This document shows positions 15,911 to 24,341 of a DNA stretch of 64,000 nucleotides, one piece after another (the stretch's first letter is position 1; each line of letters opens with the position of its first letter). Both the position numbers and the translations under genes were made by a program. The DNA comes from CAVUFH01 sp963740835 (GTDB lineage Bacteria; Actinomycetota; Acidimicrobiia; IMCC26256; PALSA-610). Location of the stretch: assembly GCA_963740835.1 (NCBI GenBank), contig CAVUFH010000003.1, positions 186,001-250,000 of the forward strand. Direction: 5' to 3'. A model generated the notes under the pieces. That model searched no databases. It had not been told where the DNA came from and was given only the letters and a program-made list of their open reading frames with translations.

Positions 15911-17380
15911 TCAATCATCCTGGCCTCCGGACCTCTCGCCTGGCGCCGAGGACGAGCCTGGTTCGGGCCGGAGGTGCGGGAAGAGGATCACCTCGCGGAT
16001 CGACTGGACGCCCGCGATCAGCATGACCAAGCGGTCGACACCCATGCCCATGCCGCCCGTGGGCGGCAGGCCGTACTCGAGGGCGCGCACGTAGTCGGCG
16101 TCGACGCCGTGCGCCTCGGCGTCGCCTGCCCGGCTGAGCTCCGCCTGCGCTTCGAAGCGCCGGAGCTGGTCGACCGGATCGTTCAGTTCGCTGAACGCAT
16201 TGGCGAGCTCGCGCCCGGCGATGATCACCTCGAACCGTTCCGTGAGCGTCGGGTCGTCACGGTGCTCACGGGCGAGGGGCGACACCTCGCGTGGGTAGTC
16301 GTGCACGATCGTCGGCCCGACGATCGCGTGCTCGGTGGTCTTCTCGTAGATCTCGAGGACGAGCTTCCCCGATCCCCATCCAGGTTCGTACGCAATGTCG
16401 AAGTCGTCGCACAGTTTGCGCAGGTCCTCGACCGGTTGGCTCGGATGCACGTCGACGCCGGCGTGCTCCTTGATGAGATCGATCATCGTGCGCCGCGGCC
16501 ATGGCGGCGCGAGATCGATCGTCTGTCTGTCCCACTCGACGACGGTCGTGCCGATCGCTTCCCTGGCCGCGTGCGCGACGAGATCCTCTGTGATGCTCAT
16601 CATGTCGGTGTAGTCCGCGAAGGCCTGGTACAGCTCGAGCATCGTGAACTCGGGGTTGTGGCGGGTCGAGATGCCTTCGTTGCGGAACACACGCGCGATC
16701 TCGAAGACGCGATCGAACCCGCCGACGATCAGGCGCTTCAGGTAGAGCTCCGGCGCGATGCGGAGGTAGAGGTCCACGTCGAAGGCGTTGTGGTGCGTGA
16801 CGAACGGACGGGCGGTCGCACCACCCGGGATGGGATGGAGCACCGGCGTCTCGACCTCGACGAAGCCGCGCTCGGCGAGCAGCTCCCGCAAGGCGCGCAC
16901 GACGGCGAAGCGGATCTCGAACACGCGGCGCGCGTCGTCGTTCGCGATCAAGTCGACGTAGCGCTGCCGGTAGCGCGTGTCCACATCGGCGAGTCCGTGC
17001 CACTTGTCGGGGAGCTGCCGCTGGGCCTTGGCGAGCACGGAGAACGACTGGACCCGTACCGAGAGCTCGCCCCGTTTCGTCTTCATCGCCGCGCCCTGCG
17101 CGCCGACCCAGTCGCCGCGCGACACCTCGTTGCGGAAGCGGTCGAACTCCTCGCTTCCGATGTCACCCGCGCTGACGAACAACTGGCCTTCGCCGGTGCC
17201 GTCACGGAGCGTCACGAAGATCAACTTGCCCTGCGTGCGTACGGTCATCGCCCGACCGGCGACGCGCACGATGTCGTCGGTGGTGTCGCCAGCCACCAGG
17301 CGTGCGTCGTACTCCGCTCGTAGCTGCGCAAGCGTGTGCGTCCGGTCGAACCGGTACGGGAAACGGGGTTCGTCGCTCAA
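15911..17380 (-). CDS. lysS: Lysyl-tRNA synthetase, class II
   Basis: About 489 residues. The OB-fold anticodon domain (about 35-140) contains VAGRAMTVRTQGKLIFVTLRD. Motif 1 is in GFVEVETPVLHPIPGGATARPF, motif 2 in RVFEIARVFRNEGISTRHNPEF and motif 3 in GGMGMGVDRLVMLI. These are class II synthetase signatures with LysS-specific features. The start appears to be TTG at 17380, eight bases beyond the coaX stop. It is the last gene of the long block from the DUF2342 protease through folate, NAD and pantothenate genes. Confidence 0.95.
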   Translation of the reverse strand: MSDEPRFPYRFDRTHTLAQLRAEYDARLVAGDTTDDIVRVAGRAMTVRTQGKLIFVTLRDGTGEGQLFVSAGDIGSEEFDRFRNEVSRGDWVGAQGAAMKTKRGELSVRVQSFSVLAKAQRQLPDKWHGLADVDTRYRQRYVDLIANDDARRVFEIRFAVVRALRELLAERGFVEVETPVLHPIPGGATARPFVTHHNAFDVDLYLRIAPELYLKRLIVGGFDRVFEIARVFRNEGISTRHNPEFTMLELYQAFADYTDMMSITEDLVAHAAREAIGTTVVEWDRQTIDLAPPWPRRTMIDLIKEHAGVDVHPSQPVEDLRKLCDDFDIAYEPGWGSGKLVLEIYEKTTEHAIVGPTIVHDYPREVSPLAREHRDDPTLTERFEVIIAGRELANAFSELNDPVDQLRRFEAQAELSRAGDAEAHGVDADYVRALEYGLPPTGGMGMGVDRLVMLIAGVQSIREVILFPHLRPEPGSSSAPGERSGGQDD

Positions 17381-17387
17381 CGCGTGC

Positions 17388-18152
17388 TCACTGGTTCCTT
17401 TCGAAGATGATCCGAAGGCCGTAGAGGGTGAGCCAGGGCTCGTAGTGCTGCACTGTGCGCGAGTGCGGCAGGATCGTGACCGCGAGCCCGCCCGTCGCGA
17501 TGACGGTGCAATCGCCGAGCTCGGCCGTGAACCGGTCGACGAGACCGTCGACCTCGGCCGCGAAGCCGTAGATCGCGCCGGATTGGATCGACTCGACCGT
17601 CGACTTGCCGATCACGTGCTTGGGTGCGGCAAGTTCGACGCGTCGCAGACCCGCGGCGCGCTCGAAGAGCGCGTCGAGCGAGATCTCGACACCCGGGAAG
17701 ATCGCGCCACCCAGGTACTCGCCCTTGGGACTGATCGCTTCGACCGTCGTCGCGGTGCCGAAGTCGACGACGATCGCGGGGCCGCCGTACAGGTCGAATG
17801 CGCCGACCGCGTTCGCGATCCGATCGGCACCGACTTCCTTCGGATTGTCGTAGAGGATCGGCATACCCGTGCGCACGCCGGGCTCGACGACGAGCGCGGG
17901 CATGGAGAAGTACCGCTCGGTCAGCTGCCGCAGCTCCGCGGTGACACGCGGCACGACGGACGACACGGACACGCCGGTGATCGCGTCGTCGAACGAGAAG
18001 CCGTGGAAGCCGAGGAACTGCTGGATCATCAGCGCGAGCTCGTCGGAGGTGCGGTTTGCGTCGGTGGCGATGCGCCAATGGTCGGCGAGGTCGGCACCGT
18101 TGAAGAGACCGACCACCGTTTGGGTGTTGCCGACGTCGATCGCGAGAAGCAT
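17388..18152 (-). CDS. coaX: Type III pantothenate kinase
   Basis: Phosphorylates pantothenate, first step of CoA synthesis. 254 residues. The ASKHA-type phosphate loop is LLAIDVGNTQTVVGLF at the N-terminus. GADRIANAVGAF and VVDFGTATTVEAI mark the second and third family motifs, and VIATGGLA is near the C-terminus. Type III kinases are not feedback-inhibited by CoA (family knowledge). It follows nadC and precedes lysS. panC, which makes pantothenate, is three genes upstream. Confidence 0.95.
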   Translation of the reverse strand: MLLAIDVGNTQTVVGLFNGADLADHWRIATDANRTSDELALMIQQFLGFHGFSFDDAITGVSVSSVVPRVTAELRQLTERYFSMPALVVEPGVRTGMPILYDNPKEVGADRIANAVGAFDLYGGPAIVVDFGTATTVEAISPKGEYLGGAIFPGVEISLDALFERAAGLRRVELAAPKHVIGKSTVESIQSGAIYGFAAEVDGLVDRFTAELGDCTVIATGGLAVTILPHSRTVQHYEPWLTLYGLRIIFERNQ

Positions 18153-18171
18153 CGACCGCGCAGTCTACGAG

Positions 18172-19012
18172 TCAGGCGAGATCGAGGCCGATGTCGAGCG
18201 CGACCACGGAGTGCGTGAGCGCGCCGATCGAGATGAAGTCGGGTCGGGCCCGGCCGAACGCCGGCAGCGAATCGAGGGTGACGCCGCCCGAGATCTCGAC
18301 CGGACACGCACCTGCGATGGCCTCGACGGCCTCGAGCACCTGCGCCGGCTTCATGTTGTCGAGCAGCACGATGTCGGCACCGGCGTCGCGCGCTTCCTGC
18401 ACTTGCTCGAGCGTGTCGCATTCGACTTCGACCACCCGACCGGGCCAACGCGCGCGCGCCCGTTGGATCGCGAGCGGGATCGAGCGCCCGGCGAGATGGT
18501 TGTCCTTGATCAGGACGGCATCGGAGAGTGAATCGCGGTGGTTGAACCCGCCACCCGCCCGCACCGCCGCGCGCTGCAACGCGGCGGAAACCCGGCAGCG
18601 TCTTCCGGGTGTCACGAACGCGGACACCATCGCCCGCGGTGTCGACGCAGCGGCGCGTCATCGACGCGATGCCGGAGCAGTGCGAGAGGAGATTCAAGGC
18701 GACGCGCTCACCGGCGAGAATTGCACGCGTCGAACCGCGCACGTGACCGAGCGTCGAGCCCGGCCTGCAGGCCTCCCCGTCGGCGAGCTCCCAGGCGACG
18801 CCCACGGCCGCATCGACCTGCCGGTACACCTCCGTCGCGGCCGCGGTGCCGGCGAGCACGCCGGCTTCGCGGGCGACGAACGCGCCTTCGCCCTTGCTGT
18901 CGGCGTCGATACAGGCGATCGACGTGATGTCGCCGAGCAGGCCGAGGTCCTCGGCAAGCGCAGCGGCGACGAGCGCCTGCAGGTACGGCGTCGGAGGATC
19001 GAAGTCGGTCAC
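18172..19012 (-). CDS. nadC: Quinolinate phosphoribosyltransferase, frameshifted
   Basis: Converts quinolinate and PRPP to nicotinate mononucleotide. From the GTG at 19012, overlapping the nadB stop by GTGA, the first frame gives AEDLGLLGDITS, ERVALNLLSHCSGIASMT and DTRKTLPGFR. At about 18583 the reading must shift to continue ALQRAAVRAGGGFNHRDSL, IKDNHLA, VEVECDTLEQ and ISIGALTHS. Removing one C from CCGCCGCG restores the expected PGFRALQR exactly. Both halves are intact, so an assembly insertion is the likely cause. With nadB it forms the de novo NAD route; nadA is not in the window. Confidence 0.88.
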
Positions 19013-20691
19013 GATGATGCGTCGAGCGCGTAGGCAGGCAACGGCACGAACTCCGGATCGCAATCGCCGCGCAACACGATCCGCCCACGGAACGCGTCCC
19101 AGGTCTCGGGGAAGTCGGCGCGCGTGTGCGCGCCACGCGACTCCTCACGCGTCGTGGCCGCCTCCACGATCGCGCGGGCGGCTCGAACCAGGTTCCGCAC
19201 TTCGCACGCGGCCACGGCATCCGGCGGGAGGTCACCGGCGAGGGCGCCGAGCTCCGCGAGTGTCGCAGCGGCGACGGCGAGCCCGACCGCGTCCCGCACG
19301 ACGCCGCAGTCGGTCGACATCGTGCGTTGGATCGCGCTGCGCAACTTCTCCGGGTCGCCGTCGGCGCTCGGTTCGGAGTGGGTCAGCGCGGTACCGGGCT
19401 CGGCGACAGGTTCCGGTTGAATCGTCGCGATGTCGAGGATGCCAGTCATCGCACCCGTGTCGCGCGCACCGGAAACACCGGTCGCGATCGCCTCGACGAC
19501 GCGCCGGCCGAACACCAAGCCGTCGAGCAACGAGTTCGACGCGAGCCGGTTGGCGCCGTGCACACCGCTGCACGCCGCCTCACCGCACGACCACAACCGC
19601 GGCAGCGTGCTCGCGCCGTCGAGGTCGGTGACGACGCCGCCCGAGAGGTAGTGGGCGGCGGGCGCGACGGGGAGCAGCTCGCGCGTGGGATCGAGGCCCG
19701 CGGACTGACACGCGTGCCAGATCGTCGGGAAGTGATCGGGGAAGTCGTCGATCATCGACGCGTCGAGGAAGACGTGGTCGGTGCCGGTCTCCCGCATGCG
19801 CTGGTGGATCGCACGCGAGACGACATCGCGCGGAGCCAGGTCCGCGAGCGGGTGGACGCCGGCCATGAACGCGACGCCGTCCCGGTCGCGGAGGACAGCC
19901 CCTTCACCGCGCAGTGCCTCCGACAGGAGCGGCCGGGGCATCGACGGGTGGTGCAGCGCGGTGGGGTGGAACTGCACGAACTCGAGATCCGCGCACGCGA
20001 CACCCGCGCGGAAGGCCAGCGCGATGCCGTCGCCGGTCGAGAGCGTCGGATTGGTGGTGACGGCGAAGCACTGGCCGACGCCGCCCGTCGCGAGGACCGT
20101 GTTCGTCGCGGTGAACGTCTCGATCGCACCGTTCGGGCCGAGCGCGCGGACACCCCGACAGACACCACCCTCGACGATCAACTCCAGTGCGAACCAGCCT
20201 TCACGCACTTCGATGGCCGCAGGCTCGACCGCGGCCACGAGCGCGCGCTCGATCTCGGCACCGGTCGCGTCACCGCCGGCGTGCACGACCCGCGCGAGTG
20301 AATGACCCCCCTCACGTGCCAGCAGCAGCTTCGCCCCGTCACCCGCGATCTCGGTGTCGAAGTGCGCACCGAGCGCCGCGAGCTCGCGCACGTGTGCCGG
20401 CCCTTCGGTGACGAGCGCACGCACCGCGTCGACGTCACACAATCCCGCCCCCGCGACGAGCGTGTCCGCGAGATGCAGGTCGGGAGAGTCCGGATCTTCG
20501 AGCGCAGCCGCGACCCCACCCTGCGCGTACCGCGTGGCTGAATGCGACAGCTCGCCCTTGGTGAGGACGAGGGTCGACATGCCGCGTGCCGCCGCGTGCA
20601 AGGCCGTCGTGAGTCCCGCGATTCCGCTGCCCAGCACGAGAACGTCGTACACAGCCCACGAGCCTACGGCCCGCTTCGCACCGGCCGTCAC
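19009..20691 (-). CDS. nadB: L-aspartate oxidase
   Basis: FAD enzyme oxidising aspartate to iminoaspartate for NAD synthesis. 560 residues. The FAD motif is VYDVLVLGSGIAGLTTALHAA (15-35). YAQGGVAAAL, DLEFVQFHPTAL and the active-site region HPLADLAPRDVVSRAI are followed by GVHGANRLASNSLLDGLVFG and a C-terminal helical domain. The GTG at 20691 overlaps the panC stop by GTGA and is chosen for that reason. A second GTG just before YDVLVLG is possible and would shorten the protein by about 13 residues. Confidence 0.94.
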   Translation of the reverse strand: MTAGAKRAVGSWAVYDVLVLGSGIAGLTTALHAAARGMSTLVLTKGELSHSATRYAQGGVAAALEDPDSPDLHLADTLVAGAGLCDVDAVRALVTEGPAHVRELAALGAHFDTEIAGDGAKLLLAREGGHSLARVVHAGGDATGAEIERALVAAVEPAAIEVREGWFALELIVEGGVCRGVRALGPNGAIETFTATNTVLATGGVGQCFAVTTNPTLSTGDGIALAFRAGVACADLEFVQFHPTALHHPSMPRPLLSEALRGEGAVLRDRDGVAFMAGVHPLADLAPRDVVSRAIHQRMRETGTDHVFLDASMIDDFPDHFPTIWHACQSAGLDPTRELLPVAPAAHYLSGGVVTDLDGASTLPRLWSCGEAACSGVHGANRLASNSLLDGLVFGRRVVEAIATGVSGARDTGAMTGILDIATIQPEPVAEPGTALTHSEPSADGDPEKLRSAIQRTMSTDCGVVRDAVGLAVAAATLAELGALAGDLPPDAVAACEVRNLVRAARAIVEAATTREESRGAHTRADFPETWDAFRGRIVLRGDCDPEFVPLPAYALDASS

Positions 20692-21578
20692 TCGGCGAGC
20701 CGCACACCCCGGTCGGCGACGGCGTCGTCACCCGTGATGACGAGACGGACGTTGTCGATCAGCCGCGTGCTGCCGAGCTGAGCGGCCAACACCACCAGCA
20801 CCTCACCGTCGAGCCGTTCGAGGGGCCGCAGCTCGTTCGCGTCCCGGACCTCGACGTACTCGAGCGCGACCGCGGGTTCGGTCGCCACGATGTCGCGGAC
20901 GACCGCCACGACACTCGCCGGATCACGCGCACCCGCAACCACTGCGTCCGCCGCGGCCTCGAGCGCACGCGACAGCACCGGCGCGGCGCGGCGTTCGTCC
21001 GCGGTGAGGTACGCGTTGCGGCTGGACCGCGCGAGCCCGTCGGCTTCCCGCACGAGCGGCGAACCGACCACCTCGACCGGCAAGTTCAGATCAGCGGCCA
21101 TGCGCCGCACGACTGCGAGCTGCTGCGCGTCTTTGCGGCCGAAGTAGGCACGACACGAGCCGACGATCGAGAAGAGCTTGGCGACGACGGTCGTCACGCC
21201 ATCGAAGTGCGTCGGCCGCGCGGCGCCGCACAGGTCCGCGGTGAGGCCGGCGACGTGCACGGTCGTCAACGGCGGCGTCGGGTACATCTCGGCGACGCTC
21301 GGTGTGAACACGCAATCGACACCCGCGTCCTCGCACAACCGCAGATCACTCGCGAGGTCGCGCGGGTACCGATCGAGATCCTCGTTCGGGCCGAACTGCA
21401 ACGGGTTCACGAAGATCGTGAGCACCACGAAGTCGGTCTCGTCTCGGGCGGCCGCCACCAGCGACAGATGGCCGGCGTGCAGATAGCCCATGGTCGGCAC
21501 CAACCCGACCCGCCCACCATTGGCGCGCGCGGCGGCGCAACCGTCTCGGAGCTCGGCGATCGTGTCGACGTGGAGCAA
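20688..21578 (-). CDS. panC: Pantothenate synthetase
   Basis: Joins pantoate and beta-alanine with ATP. 296 residues. The nucleotidyltransferase HIGH-type motif is in PTMGYLHAGHLSLV (about 29-42), the second in FVNPLQFGPNEDL. PTHFDGVTTVVAKLF and YFGRKDAQQLAV follow, then the SSRN loop in GLARSSRNAYL. Upstream is the DUF2520 gene, downstream (GTGA overlap) nadB. panD and panB are not in the window. Confidence 0.95.
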   Translation of the reverse strand: MLHVDTIAELRDGCAAARANGGRVGLVPTMGYLHAGHLSLVAAARDETDFVVLTIFVNPLQFGPNEDLDRYPRDLASDLRLCEDAGVDCVFTPSVAEMYPTPPLTTVHVAGLTADLCGAARPTHFDGVTTVVAKLFSIVGSCRAYFGRKDAQQLAVVRRMAADLNLPVEVVGSPLVREADGLARSSRNAYLTADERRAAPVLSRALEAAADAVVAGARDPASVVAVVRDIVATEPAVALEYVEVRDANELRPLERLDGEVLVVLAAQLGSTRLIDNVRLVITGDDAVADRGVRLAE

Positions 21579-21590
21579 GCGGGGGCGAAG

Positions 21591-22448
21591 CTAGCCCGAC
21601 ACCGGGCGACCGGGCTGGCGCAGGTCGCCGAGCAGACGGTCGAGGGCGGTGTCGCGCCGCCCGGTGAGGCGTGCCGCTTCCCGTGCGAGCGCGCGATACG
21701 CGTCGCGTTCGATCGGATCGATGGCACGCAGATGCGCCTCGACGGTGCCGAGGTCACCACGCTCGACCGGACCGGTGAGTGCGGCGGCGGACCCGAGCCG
21801 CAACGCGTTGTCGACGGACGCGCGCACCAACGGGCCGAAGGCCTCGACGGGAACACCGCACGACGCCGCGAGCCGCTCCACCTGACCCATCAGCGCGACG
21901 ACATGGTTCGCGGCGACCGCGGCGGCCGCGTGGTAGCGCGTGCGCTCCGAGTCCGGCACCGCGAAGGGCCGCAATCCGAGCTCCTCGGCGAGCGTCACGA
22001 CTTCAGGGTCGCCCGCGATCGCGGCCCAGGATCCCGGGAGCCGATCCAGTCCGGCAGAGGTCGACGGGAACGATTGCAGCGGGTGCATGGCGGCGACACG
22101 CACGTCGGGGCGTACCGCCAACAATTGGTCGAACACCTCGAGCCCACGCGAGCCCGCGACGTGGACGACCAGGGCACCGCGCTCGAGGGAAGGCGCGGCT
22201 GCGACGGCCGCCGCCTCGATCGCGCGATCAGGCGTCGCGACGAGGACGACTTCGGCACCCTTGCCCACATCCGACACGAGCGTCGCGGTCGTGGCCAAGC
22301 ACGCCACCGCCGCGTTCGTCGAAGCCGCGTCCGGGGCGCGCCCCGCGACCGCGACGACCCGCCATCCGAGATCGACGAGCGCGAGACCGAGAGTCGTGCC
22401 CGCGCGGCCGGGACCAATCAGCGCAACAGTGCGACTGTCGTCGACCAC
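21591..22448 (-). CDS. Rossmann-fold DUF2520 protein
   Basis: About 285 residues. The N-terminal NAD(P)-type fold has TVALIGPGRAGTTLGLALVDLGW and the conserved VLVATPD. The C-terminal DUF2520 helical domain contains MHPLQSFPS, RTRYHAAAAVAANHVVALM and GPLVRASVDNAL. It resembles ketopantoate or hydroxyacid reductases (6-phosphogluconate dehydrogenase-like), and its place between folK and panC is typical. A role in pantothenate or folate metabolism is suspected but unproven. GTG at 22448 (or TTG at 22451) lies just after AGAGGACGC. The reading frame is joined to folK upstream only because of a frameshift there. Confidence 0.8.
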   Translation of the reverse strand: MVDDSRTVALIGPGRAGTTLGLALVDLGWRVVAVAGRAPDAASTNAAVACLATTATLVSDVGKGAEVVLVATPDRAIEAAAVAAAPSLERGALVVHVAGSRGLEVFDQLLAVRPDVRVAAMHPLQSFPSTSAGLDRLPGSWAAIAGDPEVVTLAEELGLRPFAVPDSERTRYHAAAAVAANHVVALMGQVERLAASCGVPVEAFGPLVRASVDNALRLGSAAALTGPVERGDLGTVEAHLRAIDPIERDAYRALAREAARLTGRRDTALDRLLGDLRQPGRPVSG

Positions 22449-22489
22449 CAAGCGTCCTCTGACAACCGCGTCCTCTCGGACGCCGCCGG

Positions 22490-22979
22490 TCAGGTGCCCG
22501 GCGGAAGAACCAATGCTACCGATGCAATTCGGACGTCGGGTCGAGGATCTGAGTCCTCGGCGCGCCCGACGACGAGCGCGGGCGCGACCCGCGCGCAGCG
22601 GCGCGAGGACGAACTCGCGCTCCCACATGCGGGGATGCGGGAGCGTGAGGTCCGGATCGTCCATCTCGATCTCGTCGTAGAGCAGGATGTCGACGTCGAG
22701 CGTGCGCGGGCCGAATCGCTCTTTGCGCACTCTTCGGGCGTTCTCCTCACATCGGTGCGCGAGCTCGAGCAGCGCCCACGGGTCGAGATCGGTGTCGATC
22801 GCGACGACCGCATTGAAATAGTCATCCTGGGGTGGACCGCCGACGGGCACCGTTTCGTACACCGGTGAGATCGCGACCACCACGACCTGCGGCGCGCGCG
22901 CGAGTTCGTCGACCGCCGATTGCAAGTGGGCGCGCCGGTCGCCGAGATTCGAGCCGAGCGCGAGATAGGCGCGCGTCAA
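22490..22979 (-). CDS. folK: 6-hydroxymethyl-7,8-dihydropterin pyrophosphokinase, frameshifted
   Basis: Transfers pyrophosphate from ATP to hydroxymethyl-dihydropterin. The start is TTG at 22979, overlapping the folB stop (TTGA). The sequence shows AYLALGSNLGDRRAHL, PVGGPPQDDYFNAV, RFGPRTLDVDILLYDEI and LPHPRMWEREFVLAPL. After EFVLAPLRA, near 22588, one surplus G pushes the frame into a false run-on with the DUF2520 gene. Dropping that G gives APLRAVAPALVVGRAEDSD and a proper stop at 22490. The apparent folK-DUF2520 fusion is therefore probably an artefact. Confidence 0.88.
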
Positions 22980-23329
22980 CGCTCGATGCGCACGCCGACG
23001 TGGTCGAGCTGGGCGCGCACCGGCGGGTGGAGCTTGCGCACCTCCACCACCACGCCCAGCACGCGCCGATCCGCCCGGCACACTTCGGCGATGCGGGTCG
23101 CGAGCCGCTCCAGCAAGCGGTAGCTCTCGGACCCGACGACGCGCGAGACCGACTCACACACCGCGGAGTAGTCGACAGTGTCGTCGAGATCGTCGCTGGC
23201 GCCCGCGGCGGTGGCGTTGACGAGCAGCTCCAGATCGACCTGGAACGGCTGCGGTCGCGCCTGCTCCTCGGGCAGCACGCCGTGCACCCCGAGCTCGCGG
23301 AGGCCGCCGATGAGGATGCGGTCAGGCAC
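22976..23329 (-). CDS. folB: Dihydroneopterin aldolase
   Basis: Cleaves dihydroneopterin to hydroxymethyl-dihydropterin and glycolaldehyde. 117 residues, typical for the family. Visible are RILIGGLRELGVHGVLPEEQ with the catalytic-loop glutamate, FQVDLELLV, DTVDYSAVCESV and YRLLERLATRIAEV. It is coupled to folK by the TTGA overlap and follows the phosphatase-like gene by a few bases. Confidence 0.93.
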   Translation of the reverse strand: MPDRILIGGLRELGVHGVLPEEQARPQPFQVDLELLVNATAAGASDDLDDTVDYSAVCESVSRVVGSESYRLLERLATRIAEVCRADRRVLGVVVEVRKLHPPVRAQLDHVGVRIER

Positions 23330-23333
23330 GGCG

Positions 23334-23861
23334 CTACTCCCGGACGAGCTTCTCTTCGATCGTCACCGCGATGATCTCGCGGCCGGCCGCGCCAAGGCTG
23401 CGCTCCGTGAGCTTCTCGACGATCGAGATCGCGTGCGGGCCGCTGTCAACGAGGCCGGCGTACAGGAGGTAGCCGCCGACGACACCGATCACGATGTCGC
23501 CGAACTCTTCGCGGTGCAGATAGAGCTTCTCGTCGGGGTCGTCGAGGAAGCCGCCGATCGCCTTGTACACCGCGCGCAGGCGCATCGGCAGCTCGTCGTG
23601 TGGACCGATCGGCAGGTGCGCGTACGCGATGCCGGCTTCTTCGTATGCGTGCAGGTTGTGCGGTCCGTCGAGCATCGAGATGACGTGCGTGAAGCCGTGG
23701 ACGTTGAGCCAGATCAGCTCCTCCTGTCGGCGCACCTTCCGGTGGTTGCGGGCGAATCCTCCCGGCCGCTCACCTGCACCGAGCCGGTCCTTGATCACCC
23801 ACGTGAAGTAGCGCGGCTGCAACCCCTGCGCCCACCGCCCCCGCAGGCCCGTCGTGCTCAT
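23334..23861 (-). CDS. Phosphatase-like protein lacking the catalytic cysteine
   Basis: About 175 residues resembling dual-specificity/tyrosine phosphatases in layout: HVISMLDGPHNLHAYEEAGI and YAHLPIGPHDELPMRLRAVY, then YLHREEFGDIVIGVVGGYLL where the HCxxGxxR loop should be. The cysteine and arginine are missing (HREEFGDIV), so it should not hydrolyse phosphoesters in the normal way. The ATG at 23861 overlaps the stop of the last repeat mini-ORF (ATGA). It lies between folP and folB, where classical folate operons have nothing, and could be regulatory. The family assignment is from fold-like pattern only. Confidence 0.5.
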   Translation of the reverse strand: MSTTGLRGRWAQGLQPRYFTWVIKDRLGAGERPGGFARNHRKVRRQEELIWLNVHGFTHVISMLDGPHNLHAYEEAGIAYAHLPIGPHDELPMRLRAVYKAIGGFLDDPDEKLYLHREEFGDIVIGVVGGYLLYAGLVDSGPHAISIVEKLTERSLGAAGREIIAVTIEEKLVRE

Positions 23862-23941
23862 GCGGCTCCAGCCTTCGGTGCTCGATCACCGTGCAATGTC
23901 ATGCCCGCTCCCGCACCTACGGCTTGCGCCTGGCCGCTCAT
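23858..23941 (-). CDS. Last repeat mini-ORF, coupled to the phosphatase-like gene
   Basis: 28 codons, starting MSGQAQAVGAGAG and ending KAGAA. Its TGA overlaps the ATG of the phosphatase-like gene. It carries a private GTG to TTG change (Val to Leu at residue 16). The four middle copies (starts at 24261, 24181, 24101, 24021) have the same structure. Confidence 0.4.
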   Translation of the reverse strand: MSGQAQAVGAGAGMTLHGDRAPKAGAA

Positions 23942-24257
23942 GCGGCTCCAGCCTTCGGTGCTCGATCACCGTGCACTGTCATGCCCGCTCCCGCACCTAC
24001 GGCTTGCGCCTGGCCGCTCATGCGGCTCCAGCCTTCGGTGCTCGATCACCGTGCACTGTCATGCCCGCTCCCGCACCTACGGCTTGCGCCTGGCCGCTCA
24101 TGCGGCTCCAGCCTTCGGTGCTCGATCACCGTGCACTGTCATGCCCGCTCCCGCACCTACGGCTTGCGCCTGGCCGCTCATGCGGCTCCAGCCTTCGGTG
24201 CTCGATCACCGTGCACTGTCATGCCCGCTCCCGAACCTACGGCTTGCGCCTGGCCGC

Positions 24258-24341
24258 TCATGCGGCTCCAGCCTTCGGTGCTCGATCACCGTGCACTGTC
24301 ATGCCCGCTCCCGAACCTACGGCTTGCGCCTGGCTGCTCAC
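24258..24341 (-). CDS. First repeat mini-ORF, coupled to the folP stop
   Basis: 28 codons including stop. The GTG start overlaps the folP TGA (GTGA), begins MSSQAQAVGSGAG and ends KAGAA. It differs from later copies by Ser for Gly at position 3 and Ser for Ala at position 10. An internal ATG behind GGGAGCGGGC could start a 14-residue shorter form (MTVHGDR to AGAA). No known motif. Translation is inferred only from register and Shine-Dalgarno-like sequence. Confidence 0.4.
   Translation of the reverse strand: MSSQAQAVGSGAGMTVHGDRAPKAGAA

Larger units (their letters stand above)
23858..24341 (-). repeat. Six-copy 80-bp tandem array of ATGA-coupled mini-ORFs
   Basis: Six 80-bp units fill the gap between folP and the phosphatase-like gene. 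On the minus strand each unit is a complete 28-codon ORF (27 residues plus stop). Because 84 minus a four-base ATGA overlap is 80, every stop overlaps the next start. ORFs occupy 24258-24341 (GTG start overlapping the folP stop), 24178-24261, 24098-24181, 24018-24101, 23938-24021 and 23858-23941, the last overlapping the ATG of the next gene. TGGAGCCGC precedes each ATG, giving a Shine-Dalgarno-like GGAG. Copies differ at only a few bases (GCG/TCG, GTG/TTG). No spacers, so not CRISPR. Confidence 0.95.

Noticed and set aside
23858..24341. CRISPR array
   Set aside because: Units are contiguous 80-bp copies with no unique spacers and no cas genes anywhere in the window.
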